62,938 nt of DNA from the NCBI GenBank assembly GCA_903868595.1, contig CAIPVV010000006.1, positions 1-62,938 on the forward strand, read 5' to 3'. This DNA comes from an uncultured Pseudomonadota bacterium (GTDB lineage Bacteria; Pseudomonadota; Gammaproteobacteria; Steroidobacterales; Steroidobacteraceae). Both the position numbers and the translations under genes were made by a program. The number at the start of each line of letters is the position of its first letter. Position 1 is the first letter of the stretch. The notes beneath the pieces were generated by a model that made no database searches, was not told where the DNA came from, and was given only the letters and a program-made list of their open reading frames with translations. Below are positions 49,647-60,366 of the stretch, piece after piece.

Positions 49647-50446
49647 CTCGAAACGATCTTCTCCAGACCGAAGAAGTCCTCGGCGACCTTCGTCGTCGAG
49701 GCGGCCAGCGCCTGCAGGGACTCGCCGCGCGCCTCGGCCACGACGCGCGCGACCTCCCGCAGGAACGCCGGCTCGTTGCGACGGTGCGGGGGCTTGGGCT
49801 GGAGCGTGCGTGGCAGCAGGTACGGGGAGTCGGTTTCCAGCATGAGCCGGCTCGAGGGAATGCGCCCCACGCAGTGCTTGAGGTGCTCGCCGCGCCGCTC
49901 GTCGCAGATCCAGCCCGTGATGCCCACCGCCAGTCCCAGCTCCAGGTAGTCCGCCAGTTCCTCCGCCTGGCCGGTGAAGCAGTGCGCGACGGCGTCCTTG
50001 AGGCTCGGGTGGTAGTCGCGCAGCACCGAGAGGAAATCCGCATGCGCGTCGCGCTGGTGCAGGAACACGGGCTTGCCGGTGGCCACCGCCAGCTCCAGCT
50101 GCAGCGCGAAAGCGCGCAGCTGTGCCTCGCGCGGCGCGAAGTTGCGGTAGTAGTCCAGGCCGCATTCCCCGATGGCGACCACGGCCGGGTGGCGCGCCAG
50201 CTCCCCCAACTGCTCCATCGCCTGGGGCGTTACGTCGCCCGCGTGGTGCGGATGGATGCCGGCGGTGGCAAAGAGCACTCCGGGATGCTTGCGCTGCAGG
50301 TGGATCGCCTCACGCGTGGCCTCAAGGCTCGTGCCGGTAACGATCTGCCGACGTACGCCCGCGGCCTGCGCGCGCTCCAGCACCGCGGGCAGGTCCTGGC
50401 GGAAGCTCTCATGGCTCAGGTTCGAGCCGATGTCGATCAGTTCCAC
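49643..50446 (-). CDS. tatD: TatD family 3'-5' DNase
   Basis: This metal-dependent hydrolase of the TatD family (TIM barrel) is linked to DNA turnover and repair. It is 267 residues from a GTG start that overlaps threonine aldolase by 10 bases. It follows E. coli TatD rather than YcfH/YjjV: the N-terminus is LIDIGSNLSHESFRQDL (no HxH), then ATAGIHPHHAGD, AIGECGLDYYRNF (metal Glu), PVFLHQRDAH, VAHCFTGQAEELADY, GITGWICDERRGEHL and LETDSPYLLPRTL (metal Asp) followed by RRNEPAFL. Confidence 0.93.
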   Translation of the reverse strand: MELIDIGSNLSHESFRQDLPAVLERAQAAGVRRQIVTGTSLEATREAIHLQRKHPGVLFATAGIHPHHAGDVTPQAMEQLGELARHPAVVAIGECGLDYYRNFAPREAQLRAFALQLELAVATGKPVFLHQRDAHADFLSVLRDYHPSLKDAVAHCFTGQAEELADYLELGLAVGITGWICDERRGEHLKHCVGRIPSSRLMLETDSPYLLPRTLQPKPPHRRNEPAFLREVARVVAEARGESLQALAASTTKVAEDFFGLEKIVSR

Positions 50447-51453
50447 GCGGCAAGCGCCCGGCAGAGCGCATCCACGTCGGACTGCGACTGGTCCCAGGAC
50501 ACGACGAAGCGCGCCGCGCCCTGCCTGGGCGCACCCCAGGGGTGGAATTCAAAGCCCTGCGCGCGCAGCGCCTCGGCCTCCCCGGGGAGGAGCTTGAGGA
50601 ACAGTGCGTTGGCCTCCACCGGGAAGAGCAGGCGCGCGCCGGCGGCGCCGGCGATCTGCTGCGCCAGGCGGTTGGCGCGCGCCGCGTTGGGCAGGAAGAA
50701 GTCGCCCTCCAGGCACGCCAGCAGCTGCGCGGAGACGTAGCGCATCTTGGAGAGCAGGTGCGCGGCGCGCTTGCGCCGCAATTCAAAGTCCCGGGCGAGC
50801 CGCCCATCGAAGAACACCACCGCCTCGGCGCTGAGCGCGCCGTTCTTGGTCGCGCCAAAGGAGAGCACGTCGACCCCCGCCTGCCAGGTGAGGGCCGCGG
50901 GCGTGGCGTTCAGGTGCGCCAGCGCGTTGGCAAAGCGCGCGCCGTCCATGTGCAGCTTCAGACCGCGCGCGTGCGCCACGCCGGCGATGGCGGCGATATC
51001 GCTGGGGCGGTACACCGTGCCGCACTCGGTGGCCTGCGTGATCGTGACCGCTGCCGGCTGCACGCAGTGCACGGAGAGCACCTGGTCATCCAGCACCTGG
51101 GCCAGGGCCGCCGCGCTGAGGCGGCCCTGCTCGGCGGGCACCCGCGTGAGTCGTGCGCCGCCGCTCTGCAGCTCGCAGGCGCCGCACTCATCGTGCACGA
51201 CATGCGCGTCCTGGCTGGCGAGGATCGCCCCGTAGGGCGGCGTGAGCGTGGCCAGGGCGAGGGCGTTGGCGGCAGTGCCGGTGGAGACGGGGAAGGCGCG
51301 TACGGGATGCTCGAAGTACTGGCTGAAGGCTGCCTCCAGGCGCCGGCTCCAGTCGTCATCGCCATAGGCGCGGGCCGAGCCGTGGTTGGCCGCGCAGAGG
51401 GCCGCCAGCACCTGCGGGGCGGCGGGCGCGGTGTTGTCGCTGAGGAATTGCAT
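50437..51453 (-). CDS. ltaE: Low-specificity threonine aldolase
   Basis: This PLP-dependent fold-I enzyme splits threonine or allo-threonine to glycine and acetaldehyde. It is 338 residues. Motifs are MQFLSDNTAPAAPQVLAAL, FPVSTGTAANALALATLTPP, HMDGARFANALAHL, and the PLP-lysine in LSFGATKNGAL (~residue 205). It uses the product of the nearby thrABC operon, giving a glycine route, though they are on opposite strands. Upstream of its ATG, reading on the minus strand, the ygjP-like gene diverges about 100 bases away. Confidence 0.93.
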   Translation of the reverse strand: MQFLSDNTAPAAPQVLAALCAANHGSARAYGDDDWSRRLEAAFSQYFEHPVRAFPVSTGTAANALALATLTPPYGAILASQDAHVVHDECGACELQSGGARLTRVPAEQGRLSAAALAQVLDDQVLSVHCVQPAAVTITQATECGTVYRPSDIAAIAGVAHARGLKLHMDGARFANALAHLNATPAALTWQAGVDVLSFGATKNGALSAEAVVFFDGRLARDFELRRKRAAHLLSKMRYVSAQLLACLEGDFFLPNAARANRLAQQIAGAAGARLLFPVEANALFLKLLPGEAEALRAQGFEFHPWGAPRQGAARFVVSWDQSQSDVDALCRALAAWN

Positions 51454-51553
51454 GCTGCGATGCTAGGCAAGATCCTGCCCGGGCGCCATGGGCGGGTTGC
51501 GGGCGTCGCGTGGCGCGGCGTGGCGGGACCGGGCGCGCTGCTATGATGGGGGT

Positions 51554-52324
51554 GTGAACCTGTTCAGGCAGTCTGCGAACCAGGGCGAACTCGCCCTGCG
51601 CCAGGACCTTGCGTCCGGCGACGACGTGGTCATCCGCGAAAGCACGCGCTCCCGCCGCCTGCTGCTGCGCGTGCACGAGAGCGCGCAGGTGGAAGTGGTG
51701 GTGCCGCGGGGCACGCCGCAGCGGCTCATCGAGCAGTTCGTGGCCAGCCACCTGGAGTGGATCGCCACGCGCGTGGCCCGCGCCCGCGCAAAAGCCCGGC
51801 CGCCGGAGGCCTTTCCCCCGACCCTGCTGCACCTGGCCGCGATCGGCGAGCACTGGCAGCTGCAGTGGGTGGCCGGGGCGGGGCGAGCGCGCGTGCGCGA
51901 GGTCGGCGAGGAGCGGCTTGAGCTGCGCGGCAGCGGCTCGCCGGCGGCGCAGCGCGCGGCGCTGCTGCGCTGGCTCGCGGCGCGGGCCAAGGACGTGCTG
52001 GGCGCGTGGCTGGCCGAGGTCGCCGCCGAGCATGGCTTTGCGTACACCGGGCTGCAGGTGCGGCTGCAGCGCACGCGCTGGGGCAGCTGCTCCTCGCGCG
52101 GGCGCATCAGCCTGAACCTGGCCCTGCTGTTCCAGCCGCCGGACGTGCTGCGCTACCTGCTCGTGCACGAGCTGGCGCACACCCGGCACATGAATCACTC
52201 CCGCCGGTTCTGGGAGCAGGTCGCTGCCTGCGAGCCTAAGTTCCGCCAGCTGGACGCCCAGCTACGCACCGGCTGGCGCAACGTGCCCGAGTGGCTGCGC
52301 CCGCAACGAAGGATACGTCCATGA
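51554..52324 (+). CDS. YgjP-like zinc metallopeptidase (DUF45)
   Basis: This 256-residue protein starts at GTG (51554) with a GGGGG stretch just before it; a longer reading from 51488 is not conserved. The C-terminal half is the YgjP/WLM-like domain: RTRWGSCSSRGRISLNLAL is diagnostic, followed by the zinc motif YLLVHELAHTRHMNHSRRFW (HExxH and a third His) and the end EWLRPQRR. No signal peptide or membrane segment is seen, so it is cytoplasmic. The substrate is unknown. Its stop overlaps the ATG of tryptophan 2,3-dioxygenase, so the two are co-translated. Confidence 0.9.
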   Translation: MNLFRQSANQGELALRQDLASGDDVVIRESTRSRRLLLRVHESAQVEVVVPRGTPQRLIEQFVASHLEWIATRVARARAKARPPEAFPPTLLHLAAIGEHWQLQWVAGAGRARVREVGEERLELRGSGSPAAQRAALLRWLAARAKDVLGAWLAEVAAEHGFAYTGLQVRLQRTRWGSCSSRGRISLNLALLFQPPDVLRYLLVHELAHTRHMNHSRRFWEQVAACEPKFRQLDAQLRTGWRNVPEWLRPQRRIRP

Positions 52325-53178
52325 CTGAACCCACGATCCCGCCGACCGGCCGCATCGACCTGAGCGGCGAGGGCGTCCACTGGGACCTGGGCAGCTCCCA
52401 GTCCTACGCCGAGTACCTGCGCCTGGACCTGCTCCTGAAGGCCCAGCAACCGCTCTCCTTCGAGCACGATGAGATGCTGTTCATCATCGTGCACCAGGCC
52501 TCGGAACTGTGGATCCGGCTCTTCGCGCACGAGCTGGAAGGGGTCATGGACTGCGTGCGCAAGGACAACCTGGGTCCTTCCTTCAAGATGCTGCGCCGGA
52601 TCGGCAAGGTGCAGAATCAGATGCAGTCGATCTGGGACGTGCTCTCCACGATGACGCCGGCCGACTACTCCGCGTTCCGCAACGTGCTGGGCCGCTCCTC
52701 CGGCTTTCAGTCGATGCAGTACCGGATGCTGGAGTTTGGCCTGGGCAACAAGAACGCCGACATGGTGCGCGTGCAGGCGCGCGACCCGGAGGCCCATGCC
52801 CAGCTCACCCGCGCGCTGCAGGCCCCGAGCCTCTACGACGAGGTGCTGCGGCTGCTCAGCCGCCGCGGCTACGGGATCCCGGCGGAGCTGCTGGATAGGG
52901 ACTTCACCGAGGCCTACGTCTCCAGCAAGGCCGTGGCCGGCGCGTGGCTGGGCGTGTACCACAACGCGCAGAAGGACTGGGAGCTCTACGAGCTGGCCGA
53001 GCGGCTGATGGACCTGGACCACAAGTTCCAGCTCTGGCGCTTCCACCACATGAAGACGGTGGAGCGCATCATCGGCCACAAGCCCGGCACCGGCGGCACC
53101 AGCGGCGTCTCCTACCTGGCCAAGGCGCTGGAGCTCAGGTTCTTTCCCGAACTGTGGCAGATCCGCAGCGCGATGTGA
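52321..53178 (+). CDS. kynA: Tryptophan 2,3-dioxygenase
   Basis: This heme-dependent dioxygenase opens the indole ring of tryptophan to N-formylkynurenine, the first step of the kynurenine pathway. It is 285 residues, typical for bacterial TDO. Motifs are SYAEYLRLDLLLKAQQPLS, DEMLFIIVHQASELWIRLF (substrate pocket with His), SGFQSMQYRMLEFGLGNK, and the heme-ligand region LWRFHHMKTVERIIG followed by GTGGTSGVSYL. No other kynurenine genes are in the window. Its 3' end overlaps msrQ by 44 bases in convergent orientation. Confidence 0.95.
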   Translation: MTEPTIPPTGRIDLSGEGVHWDLGSSQSYAEYLRLDLLLKAQQPLSFEHDEMLFIIVHQASELWIRLFAHELEGVMDCVRKDNLGPSFKMLRRIGKVQNQMQSIWDVLSTMTPADYSAFRNVLGRSSGFQSMQYRMLEFGLGNKNADMVRVQARDPEAHAQLTRALQAPSLYDEVLRLLSRRGYGIPAELLDRDFTEAYVSSKAVAGAWLGVYHNAQKDWELYELAERLMDLDHKFQLWRFHHMKTVERIIGHKPGTGGTSGVSYLAKALELRFFPELWQIRSAM

Positions 53179-53782
53179 GCAAGCGCCGCAGCGGGGCGCG
53201 CAGCAGGCGGTAGCCCAGGAGCACGCCGAGCATCACGACGTACAGCAGCGGCTCGCGGATGTCCTTCTTCACCTGCCACCAGAAATGCCAGACGCCCAGG
53301 ATCGCGATCGGGTAGATCAGGTAGTGCAGGCGCTGCCAGCGCTTGCGCAGCCGCCGCATCCAGCCGTTGGTGGAGGTCACCGCCAGCGGGATGAGCATCA
53401 GCAGCGCGAGCATGCCGATCGTGATGTACGGGCGCTTGAGGATGTCGGCGCCGATGGCCTTCACGTCGAGCCCCTGGTCCAGCCACGCGTACACCGTGAA
53501 GTGCAGCAGCGCGTAGAAGAACGCGAACAGGCCCAGCATGCGCCGAAGGCGCTGCACGTTGTTCCAGCCGGTCAGCTGCCGCAGCGGCGTCACCGCCAGC
53601 GTGATCAGCAGCAGGTTCAGCGCCGTGAGCCCGCAGCTGTGCAGCAGCGTGCGCACGGGATCTGCGCCCAGCTGCTTGGGTCCCACCCCCAGCGCGCCGC
53701 CCGCCAGCAGCATCGCCGGCACCAGGGCCGCCAGGAACACCGCCGGCTTGTACGCGTACCGGTAGCGCTGCTCGATGCTCAG
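53135..53782 (-). CDS. msrQ: MsrQ, heme membrane subunit of the MsrPQ methionine sulfoxide reductase
   Basis: MsrQ (YedZ) passes electrons from the quinone pool or flavin to periplasmic MsrP. Six hydrophobic helices are visible with conserved His ([52 protein letters not shown]). The nearest normal start, GTG at 53740, would cut into helix 1; homologues have ~12 more residues. The open frame continues upstream as [13 protein letters not shown] to a CTG at 53782, which overlaps the msrP stop as CTGAGC. With that CTG the protein is 215 residues with a standard N-terminus, so CTG is taken as start. The 3' end overlaps kynA. Confidence 0.88.
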   Translation of the reverse strand: MSIEQRYRYAYKPAVFLAALVPAMLLAGGALGVGPKQLGADPVRTLLHSCGLTALNLLLITLAVTPLRQLTGWNNVQRLRRMLGLFAFFYALLHFTVYAWLDQGLDVKAIGADILKRPYITIGMLALLMLIPLAVTSTNGWMRRLRKRWQRLHYLIYPIAILGVWHFWWQVKKDIREPLLYVVMLGVLLGYRLLRAPLRRLLTSRCGSATVRERT

Positions 53783-54747
53783 AAGTAGCGCCGCAGGTCC
53801 ATGCCCGTGTAGAGGCTGGCGACCTGGCTCGCATAGCCGTTGAACGGCAGGGTGGGCTGGCGCTTGGCGAACAGGGAGCTGCCGCCGATGTGCCGCTCGG
53901 TCGCCTGGCTCCAGCGCGGGTGGTCCACGGCTGGGTTCACGTTCGCATAGAAGCCGTACTCGTTGGCGGCGGCGCCGGACCAGCTGGTGCGCGGCTGGTT
54001 CTCGGTGAAGCTGATGCGCACGATCGACTTGATCCCCTTGAAGCCGTACTTCCAGGGCACGACCAGGCGGATCGGCGCGCCGTTCTGGTTCGGCAGCACC
54101 TTGCCATAGACGCCCACGGCCAGGAGGGTGAGCGGGTGCATCGCCTCATCCATGCGCAACCCCTCCACGTAAGGCCAGTCCAGCACCCGGTCGCGCTCGC
54201 CCGGCATCTGCTTGGGGTCCATGAGCGTGGTGAATGCCACGTACTTGGCCTTGGAGGTGGGCCTGAAGCGCTTGATGAGGTCCCCGAGCGGGAAGCCCAC
54301 CCACGGGATCACCATCGACCAGGCCTCCACGCAGCGCATGCGGTAGACGCGCTCCTCCAGCGCCTGGGGCTTGAGGATGTCCTCCAGCGTGAAGCTGCCC
54401 TTCACCTCGGCCTCGCCGTCCACCGTGATGCTCCAGGGCGTGGGCTTGAAGGCACGCGCGTTCATCGCCGGGTCGGACTTGTCGGTGCCGAACTCGTAGA
54501 AGTTGTTGTAGCTGCTGATTTCCTCCAACGTGTTGGGGGTCTCGGTGACCGAGAAGGCGGCGTTGCGCGGCGCCTTGTAGCGATCCACGGGGGGCGGCGC
54601 GTCCGCGCCGAGGGCGAGGTGGTTGACGCCGCTGGCGCCGAAGGCAGCCCCGGCGACGCCCAGCTCCAGCAGGCGGCGGCGGTTCAGGAACAGCTCGCTG
54701 CGGGTGATGTCGGACGGGAGGATGCGCGGGTCGGTCGGGCGGGTCAT
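53779..54747 (-). CDS. msrP: Periplasmic methionine sulfoxide reductase catalytic subunit MsrP
   Basis: This molybdopterin enzyme (YedY, sulfite-oxidase fold) repairs oxidised methionines in envelope proteins with electrons from MsrQ. It is 322 residues. A twin-Arg leader ([20 protein letters not shown]) directs Tat export. The cofactor Cys is in [20 protein letters not shown] (~residue 137); SYNNFYEFG and [20 protein letters not shown] are also characteristic. It is upstream of msrQ in the same transcript. Molybdenum cofactor here is plain molybdopterin. Confidence 0.96.
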   Translation of the reverse strand: MTRPTDPRILPSDITRSELFLNRRRLLELGVAGAAFGASGVNHLALGADAPPPVDRYKAPRNAAFSVTETPNTLEEISSYNNFYEFGTDKSDPAMNARAFKPTPWSITVDGEAEVKGSFTLEDILKPQALEERVYRMRCVEAWSMVIPWVGFPLGDLIKRFRPTSKAKYVAFTTLMDPKQMPGERDRVLDWPYVEGLRMDEAMHPLTLLAVGVYGKVLPNQNGAPIRLVVPWKYGFKGIKSIVRISFTENQPRTSWSGAAANEYGFYANVNPAVDHPRWSQATERHIGGSSLFAKRQPTLPFNGYASQVASLYTGMDLRRYF

Positions 54748-54817
54748 GGGTCGTCTCCTCGTGAAGCGGATCGCACTCAGTGGTTCTGTCGCACCGGACC
54801 TGGCCGATGTTACATGT

Positions 54818-55473
54818 TCAAGCCCAGTGCACGACCTGCAGTCCGCGCGCTGCCAGGCGTTTGCCCCGAGCGCCGCGGGCGTTGACGTAGTACCCCTGCT
54901 CGCAGTGCAGGAGGTGGGCCAGGTCCGGCCTGCTGTTGCCGTAGGCGGCCACGGGCAGGCCCGGGTGGGCCGCGCGCAGGCGCTCCAGCTGGCGCAGCTT
55001 CTCCTCGCCGCGGCAATTGGGGCTCGCCAGGCGCCCCTCGAAGCGATCGGCCGCCCACGAGAGGCGCGTGCAGATCACCTCGTCAAAGCCCAGCGCCTGC
55101 CCCAGGGTCGGTACGTACAGGTCGGGACTGGCCGACATCAGCACGAGGTAGTCCCCGGCCGCGCGGTGCGATGCGATGGCCTGCAGGGCCTGGGAGAAGA
55201 GTTGCCGGGCGCGCAGCTGCTCGACGTAGTGCGCCGCGAGGGTGGCAATCGCGAAACGGGAGAGGCCGCCGAAGGCGGCACGGGCGAGGGCCGCCTTGAG
55301 CTCGCCGCGGCCGGCAAGCCCGACGGGATAGCCCAGCAGCGCCGGGAGGGCCCGCAGCAACCGTGGCAGGCGCCACGGTGCGCGGGTGAATTGGGCCGCC
55401 ACGAACGGGACGAAGGTATCGCGGCGCGATATCGTCCCGTCCAGGTCGAAGACGGCCAGTCGCCGGGCTGCGC

Positions 55474-55477
<4 letters not shown>
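54818..55477 (-). CDS. HAD-superfamily IB phosphatase (SerB-like), CTG start
   Basis: The protein has the HAD motifs in order: [18 protein letters not shown] (nucleophile Asp), [13 protein letters not shown] (motif II Ser), GEEKLRQL (motif III Lys) and [15 protein letters not shown] (motif IV Asp). This is the HAD-IB group that includes phosphoserine phosphatase-like and lysophospholipid-related enzymes; the substrate is unknown. The first ATG/GTG/TTG in frame (GTG at 55402) lies after the nucleophile motif and cannot be the start. The frame is open upstream to a CTG at 55477 overlapping the acnA stop as CTGAGC; from there the protein is 219 residues with a normal N-terminus. Confidence 0.85.
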
Positions 55478-58161
<2,684 letters not shown>

Positions 58162-58558
58162 AAGCCCTCCGTGAACAGGTCAGCCAGCACGCCTCCCGCA
58201 CCGGGGCGAAGGGCTGGCAAGATTTACGCAATGCGGTCAAACGTCAGGTCGGCGTGCGGGTGCAGCGGCGGCCAGGCGCCGGCTGCTCCCGCTTGCGGGG
58301 ATCGAGAGCCGGATCCCGTGGGGCCCGGCCGGGCGCGGAGTGGCTGGGAAAACAACGTGATCCGCGCAATCGGCTAGTGTAGCGCGGCGGGGCCCCGCTG
58401 GCACCCGCGCAGGCCCTCTCCGAAGGGCGGGTAGGGCGGTGAATCGGGCCCGGGCAGCCCCTGATCCGCCCAACGGTGTGTCTCGCCAGCGGCTGGGCGG
58501 GGCAGCGCAGTAGACTGGCAGGGTGGAGTTTTCCGCTGCCGGCCCCATAGACCTGTCC
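58162..58558. other. Divergent gap between acnA and the luciferase-like gene
   Basis: These 397 bases hold no recognisable gene. The portion next to acnA (58162-58240) is AT-richer and probably contains its promoter; no convincing -35/-10 pair was found. A GTG at 58523 opens the luciferase-like frame 12 codons early. Confidence 0.5.
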
Positions 58559-59542
58559 ATGACTGCCTACTCCGTACTGGATCTTGCGCCTATCAACCAG
58601 GGCAGCGACGCGGCCACGAGCTTTTGCCATTCGCTGGACCTGGCCCGCCACGCCGAGGCCTGGGATTACCGTCGCTTCTGGCTGGCCGAGCACCACGGGA
58701 TGCCGGGCATCGCCAGTGCCGCCACCGCGGTGCTGATCGGGCACGTAGCCGCCGGCACCACCCGCATCCGGGTCGGGGCGGGCGGGATCATGTTGCCCAA
58801 CCACTCCCCGCTGGTGATCGCCGAGCAGTTCGGCACCCTGGAGTCGCTGTTCCCGGGGCGCATCGACCTGGGGCTGGGTCGCGCGCCGGGGTCGGACCCG
58901 CTCACCGCGCGGGCCCTGCGGCGCAACCTGGCCGCCGATGCCGATGAGTTCCCGCAGGACGTGCAGGAGCTGGCGGAGTATTTCTCCGCGGCTGGCGGCG
59001 CGCGCGTGAAGGCGGTGCCGGGGACGGGTCTGCAGGTGCCGCTGTGGATCCTGGGATCCAGCCTCTACGGCGCGCAGCTCGCCGCGTACCTGGGATTGCC
59101 GTATGCGTTCGCCTCGCACTTTGCACCGGCCCAGCTGATGCAGGCCATCGCGCTGTACCGCGCGCAATTTCGCCCCTCCTCACGGCTCGCGCGGCCGTAC
59201 GTGATGGCGGCGTTCAACGTGTTTGGCGCCGATTCGCTGGAAGCGGCGCGCCTGGCCGCGAGCTCCATGCAGCAGGCCTTCGTGAACCTGCGCACCGGGC
59301 GCGCGGGGCAGTTCCCGCCGCCGGTGGCGGGGTATTTTGAGCAACTGGGGGCGATGGAGCGCTCCCTCCTGGAGCAGCTGCTCAGCTGCACGGCGATCGG
59401 TACGCCGCCGATGATTCGCGAGGGGCTCAGGGCATTCATCGGCCGCACCCAGGCGGACGAGGTGCTCCTGACCTCCTCGGTGTTTGACCACGCCGCGCGC
59501 CTGCGTTCCTTTGAGATCGCGGCCGAGGCGCTGCGGGACTGA
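58559..59542 (+). CDS. Luciferase-like flavin-dependent monooxygenase (LLM class)
   Basis: This 327-residue TIM-barrel flavoprotein belongs to the bacterial luciferase superfamily, YhbW-like group. Typical segments are [79 protein letters not shown] and APGSDP, with a C-terminal [25 protein letters not shown]-type end. The substrate is unknown; such proteins oxidise aldehydes, thiols or other small molecules with FMNH2 supplied by a reductase. The ATG is preferred over a GTG 36 bases earlier because the family begins near YSVLDLAP. Confidence 0.9.
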   Translation: MTAYSVLDLAPINQGSDAATSFCHSLDLARHAEAWDYRRFWLAEHHGMPGIASAATAVLIGHVAAGTTRIRVGAGGIMLPNHSPLVIAEQFGTLESLFPGRIDLGLGRAPGSDPLTARALRRNLAADADEFPQDVQELAEYFSAAGGARVKAVPGTGLQVPLWILGSSLYGAQLAAYLGLPYAFASHFAPAQLMQAIALYRAQFRPSSRLARPYVMAAFNVFGADSLEAARLAASSMQQAFVNLRTGRAGQFPPPVAGYFEQLGAMERSLLEQLLSCTAIGTPPMIREGLRAFIGRTQADEVLLTSSVFDHAARLRSFEIAAEALRD

Positions 59543-59669
59543 AGCACCTTGCTGCCGGCGCCTGGGTTGGCGGCTTCTTGCACGCACCGTTGCAGGCCCC
59601 GGCTGTTCTGGCCCCCAGACGCTCGGGGAAGACGGGATCTCCAACGGGTCCGCCGGCCGGCCGGGTGGT

Positions 59670-59906
59670 TCAGGTGTCGTTGTCGGCAAGCCCGGGCGCG
59701 GCACTCTGCCAGGCCGTGATCACCGCCCGCGCGGCCGCTTCCTGCGCATCGTCGACGACAACGCGCACCGGGTTGCCGACGGGCAGTTCGCCTGCGCCGC
59801 CCTGCAGATATTCCCCAAACACATGATTGGCGATGCCCTCGCTGTGCAGCACATCGCTGATGAGGTGGGCCTCGAAGCCGAAGCCGCATTGGAAAACGGT
59901 TTTCAT
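59670..59906 (-). CDS. DUF2007 domain protein (putative signal-transducing protein)
   Basis: The 78-residue protein fits the small DUF2007 family: MKTVFQCGFGFEAHLISDVL, HSEGIANHVFGEYLQGGAGE and NPVRVVVDDAQEAAARAVIT match the usual pattern of a beta-alpha-beta fold related to the PII/ACT type. There is no signal or membrane segment. The domain is often found alone or fused to zinc ribbons; its function is unknown. It converges with the luciferase-like gene, 127 bases apart. Confidence 0.85.
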   Translation of the reverse strand: MKTVFQCGFGFEAHLISDVLHSEGIANHVFGEYLQGGAGELPVGNPVRVVVDDAQEAAARAVITAWQSAAPGLADNDT

Positions 59907-60366
59907 GAAACGGCCTCCTGACGCGAGCCCGGACGTTCAGGTCCTTGCCGGGTCGGCAGCCTGGGCCAAGTATCGGGTCTGGCGCCTGTGCCGGCCAGCG
60001 CCTGGCGCTGCGTGTTGTCGGGGTGAACCCAGCCGGCGGGAGAGGGTGCTGGCGCCAATCCCCAGCCGCCCGGCGGAACCGCAGTGGTCTGCCCGGGCAA
60101 CGCTGCGGCCTGCGCGTGCCCGCCCCGGGCTGCCGCCGGGCAGGCCCTTCGCTGTCTGGCCGCCGCGGGGCGCCGTCACGCAAGGAGTGCGCGTGAGGCG
60201 CCTGCCGTCAGGCGCAAGACTGCCCCGTGACGCTCCCAGCCTGATCACTGCAGATCGTTGCGCAGGCCTTGCTGGCCGGAGCCGGCCGTGGGCGCGACCT
60301 TGCAACGCAGGAGGTCACTTGCGCTGGCTTGCCCGGAACCGGTAAAAGCTCTGGCGCCGTGGCAGG
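59907..60366. other. 460-base gap before the MFS fusion gene
   Basis: No gene is recognised. A possible promoter for the next gene is TTGCGC (60319-60324) with TAAAAG (60343-60348), spacing 18, ending about 18 bases before the ATG. On the minus strand 60022-60081 a short helix-turn-helix-like translation (GRLGIGASTLSRRLG) can be read but stands alone in an Arg/Pro-rich frame. Confidence 0.4.

Noticed and set aside
54818..55402. HAD phosphatase annotated from the GTG at 55402
   Set aside because: That start removes the FDLDGT nucleophile motif, which is present and in frame just upstream; the CTG at 55477 gives a complete domain.
60022..60081. Short minus-strand helix-turn-helix-like translation (GRLGIGASTLSRRLG)
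   Set aside because: It resembles a Fis-type DNA-binding helix, but there is no supporting domain around it and the frame is otherwise Arg/Pro-rich; most likely chance.
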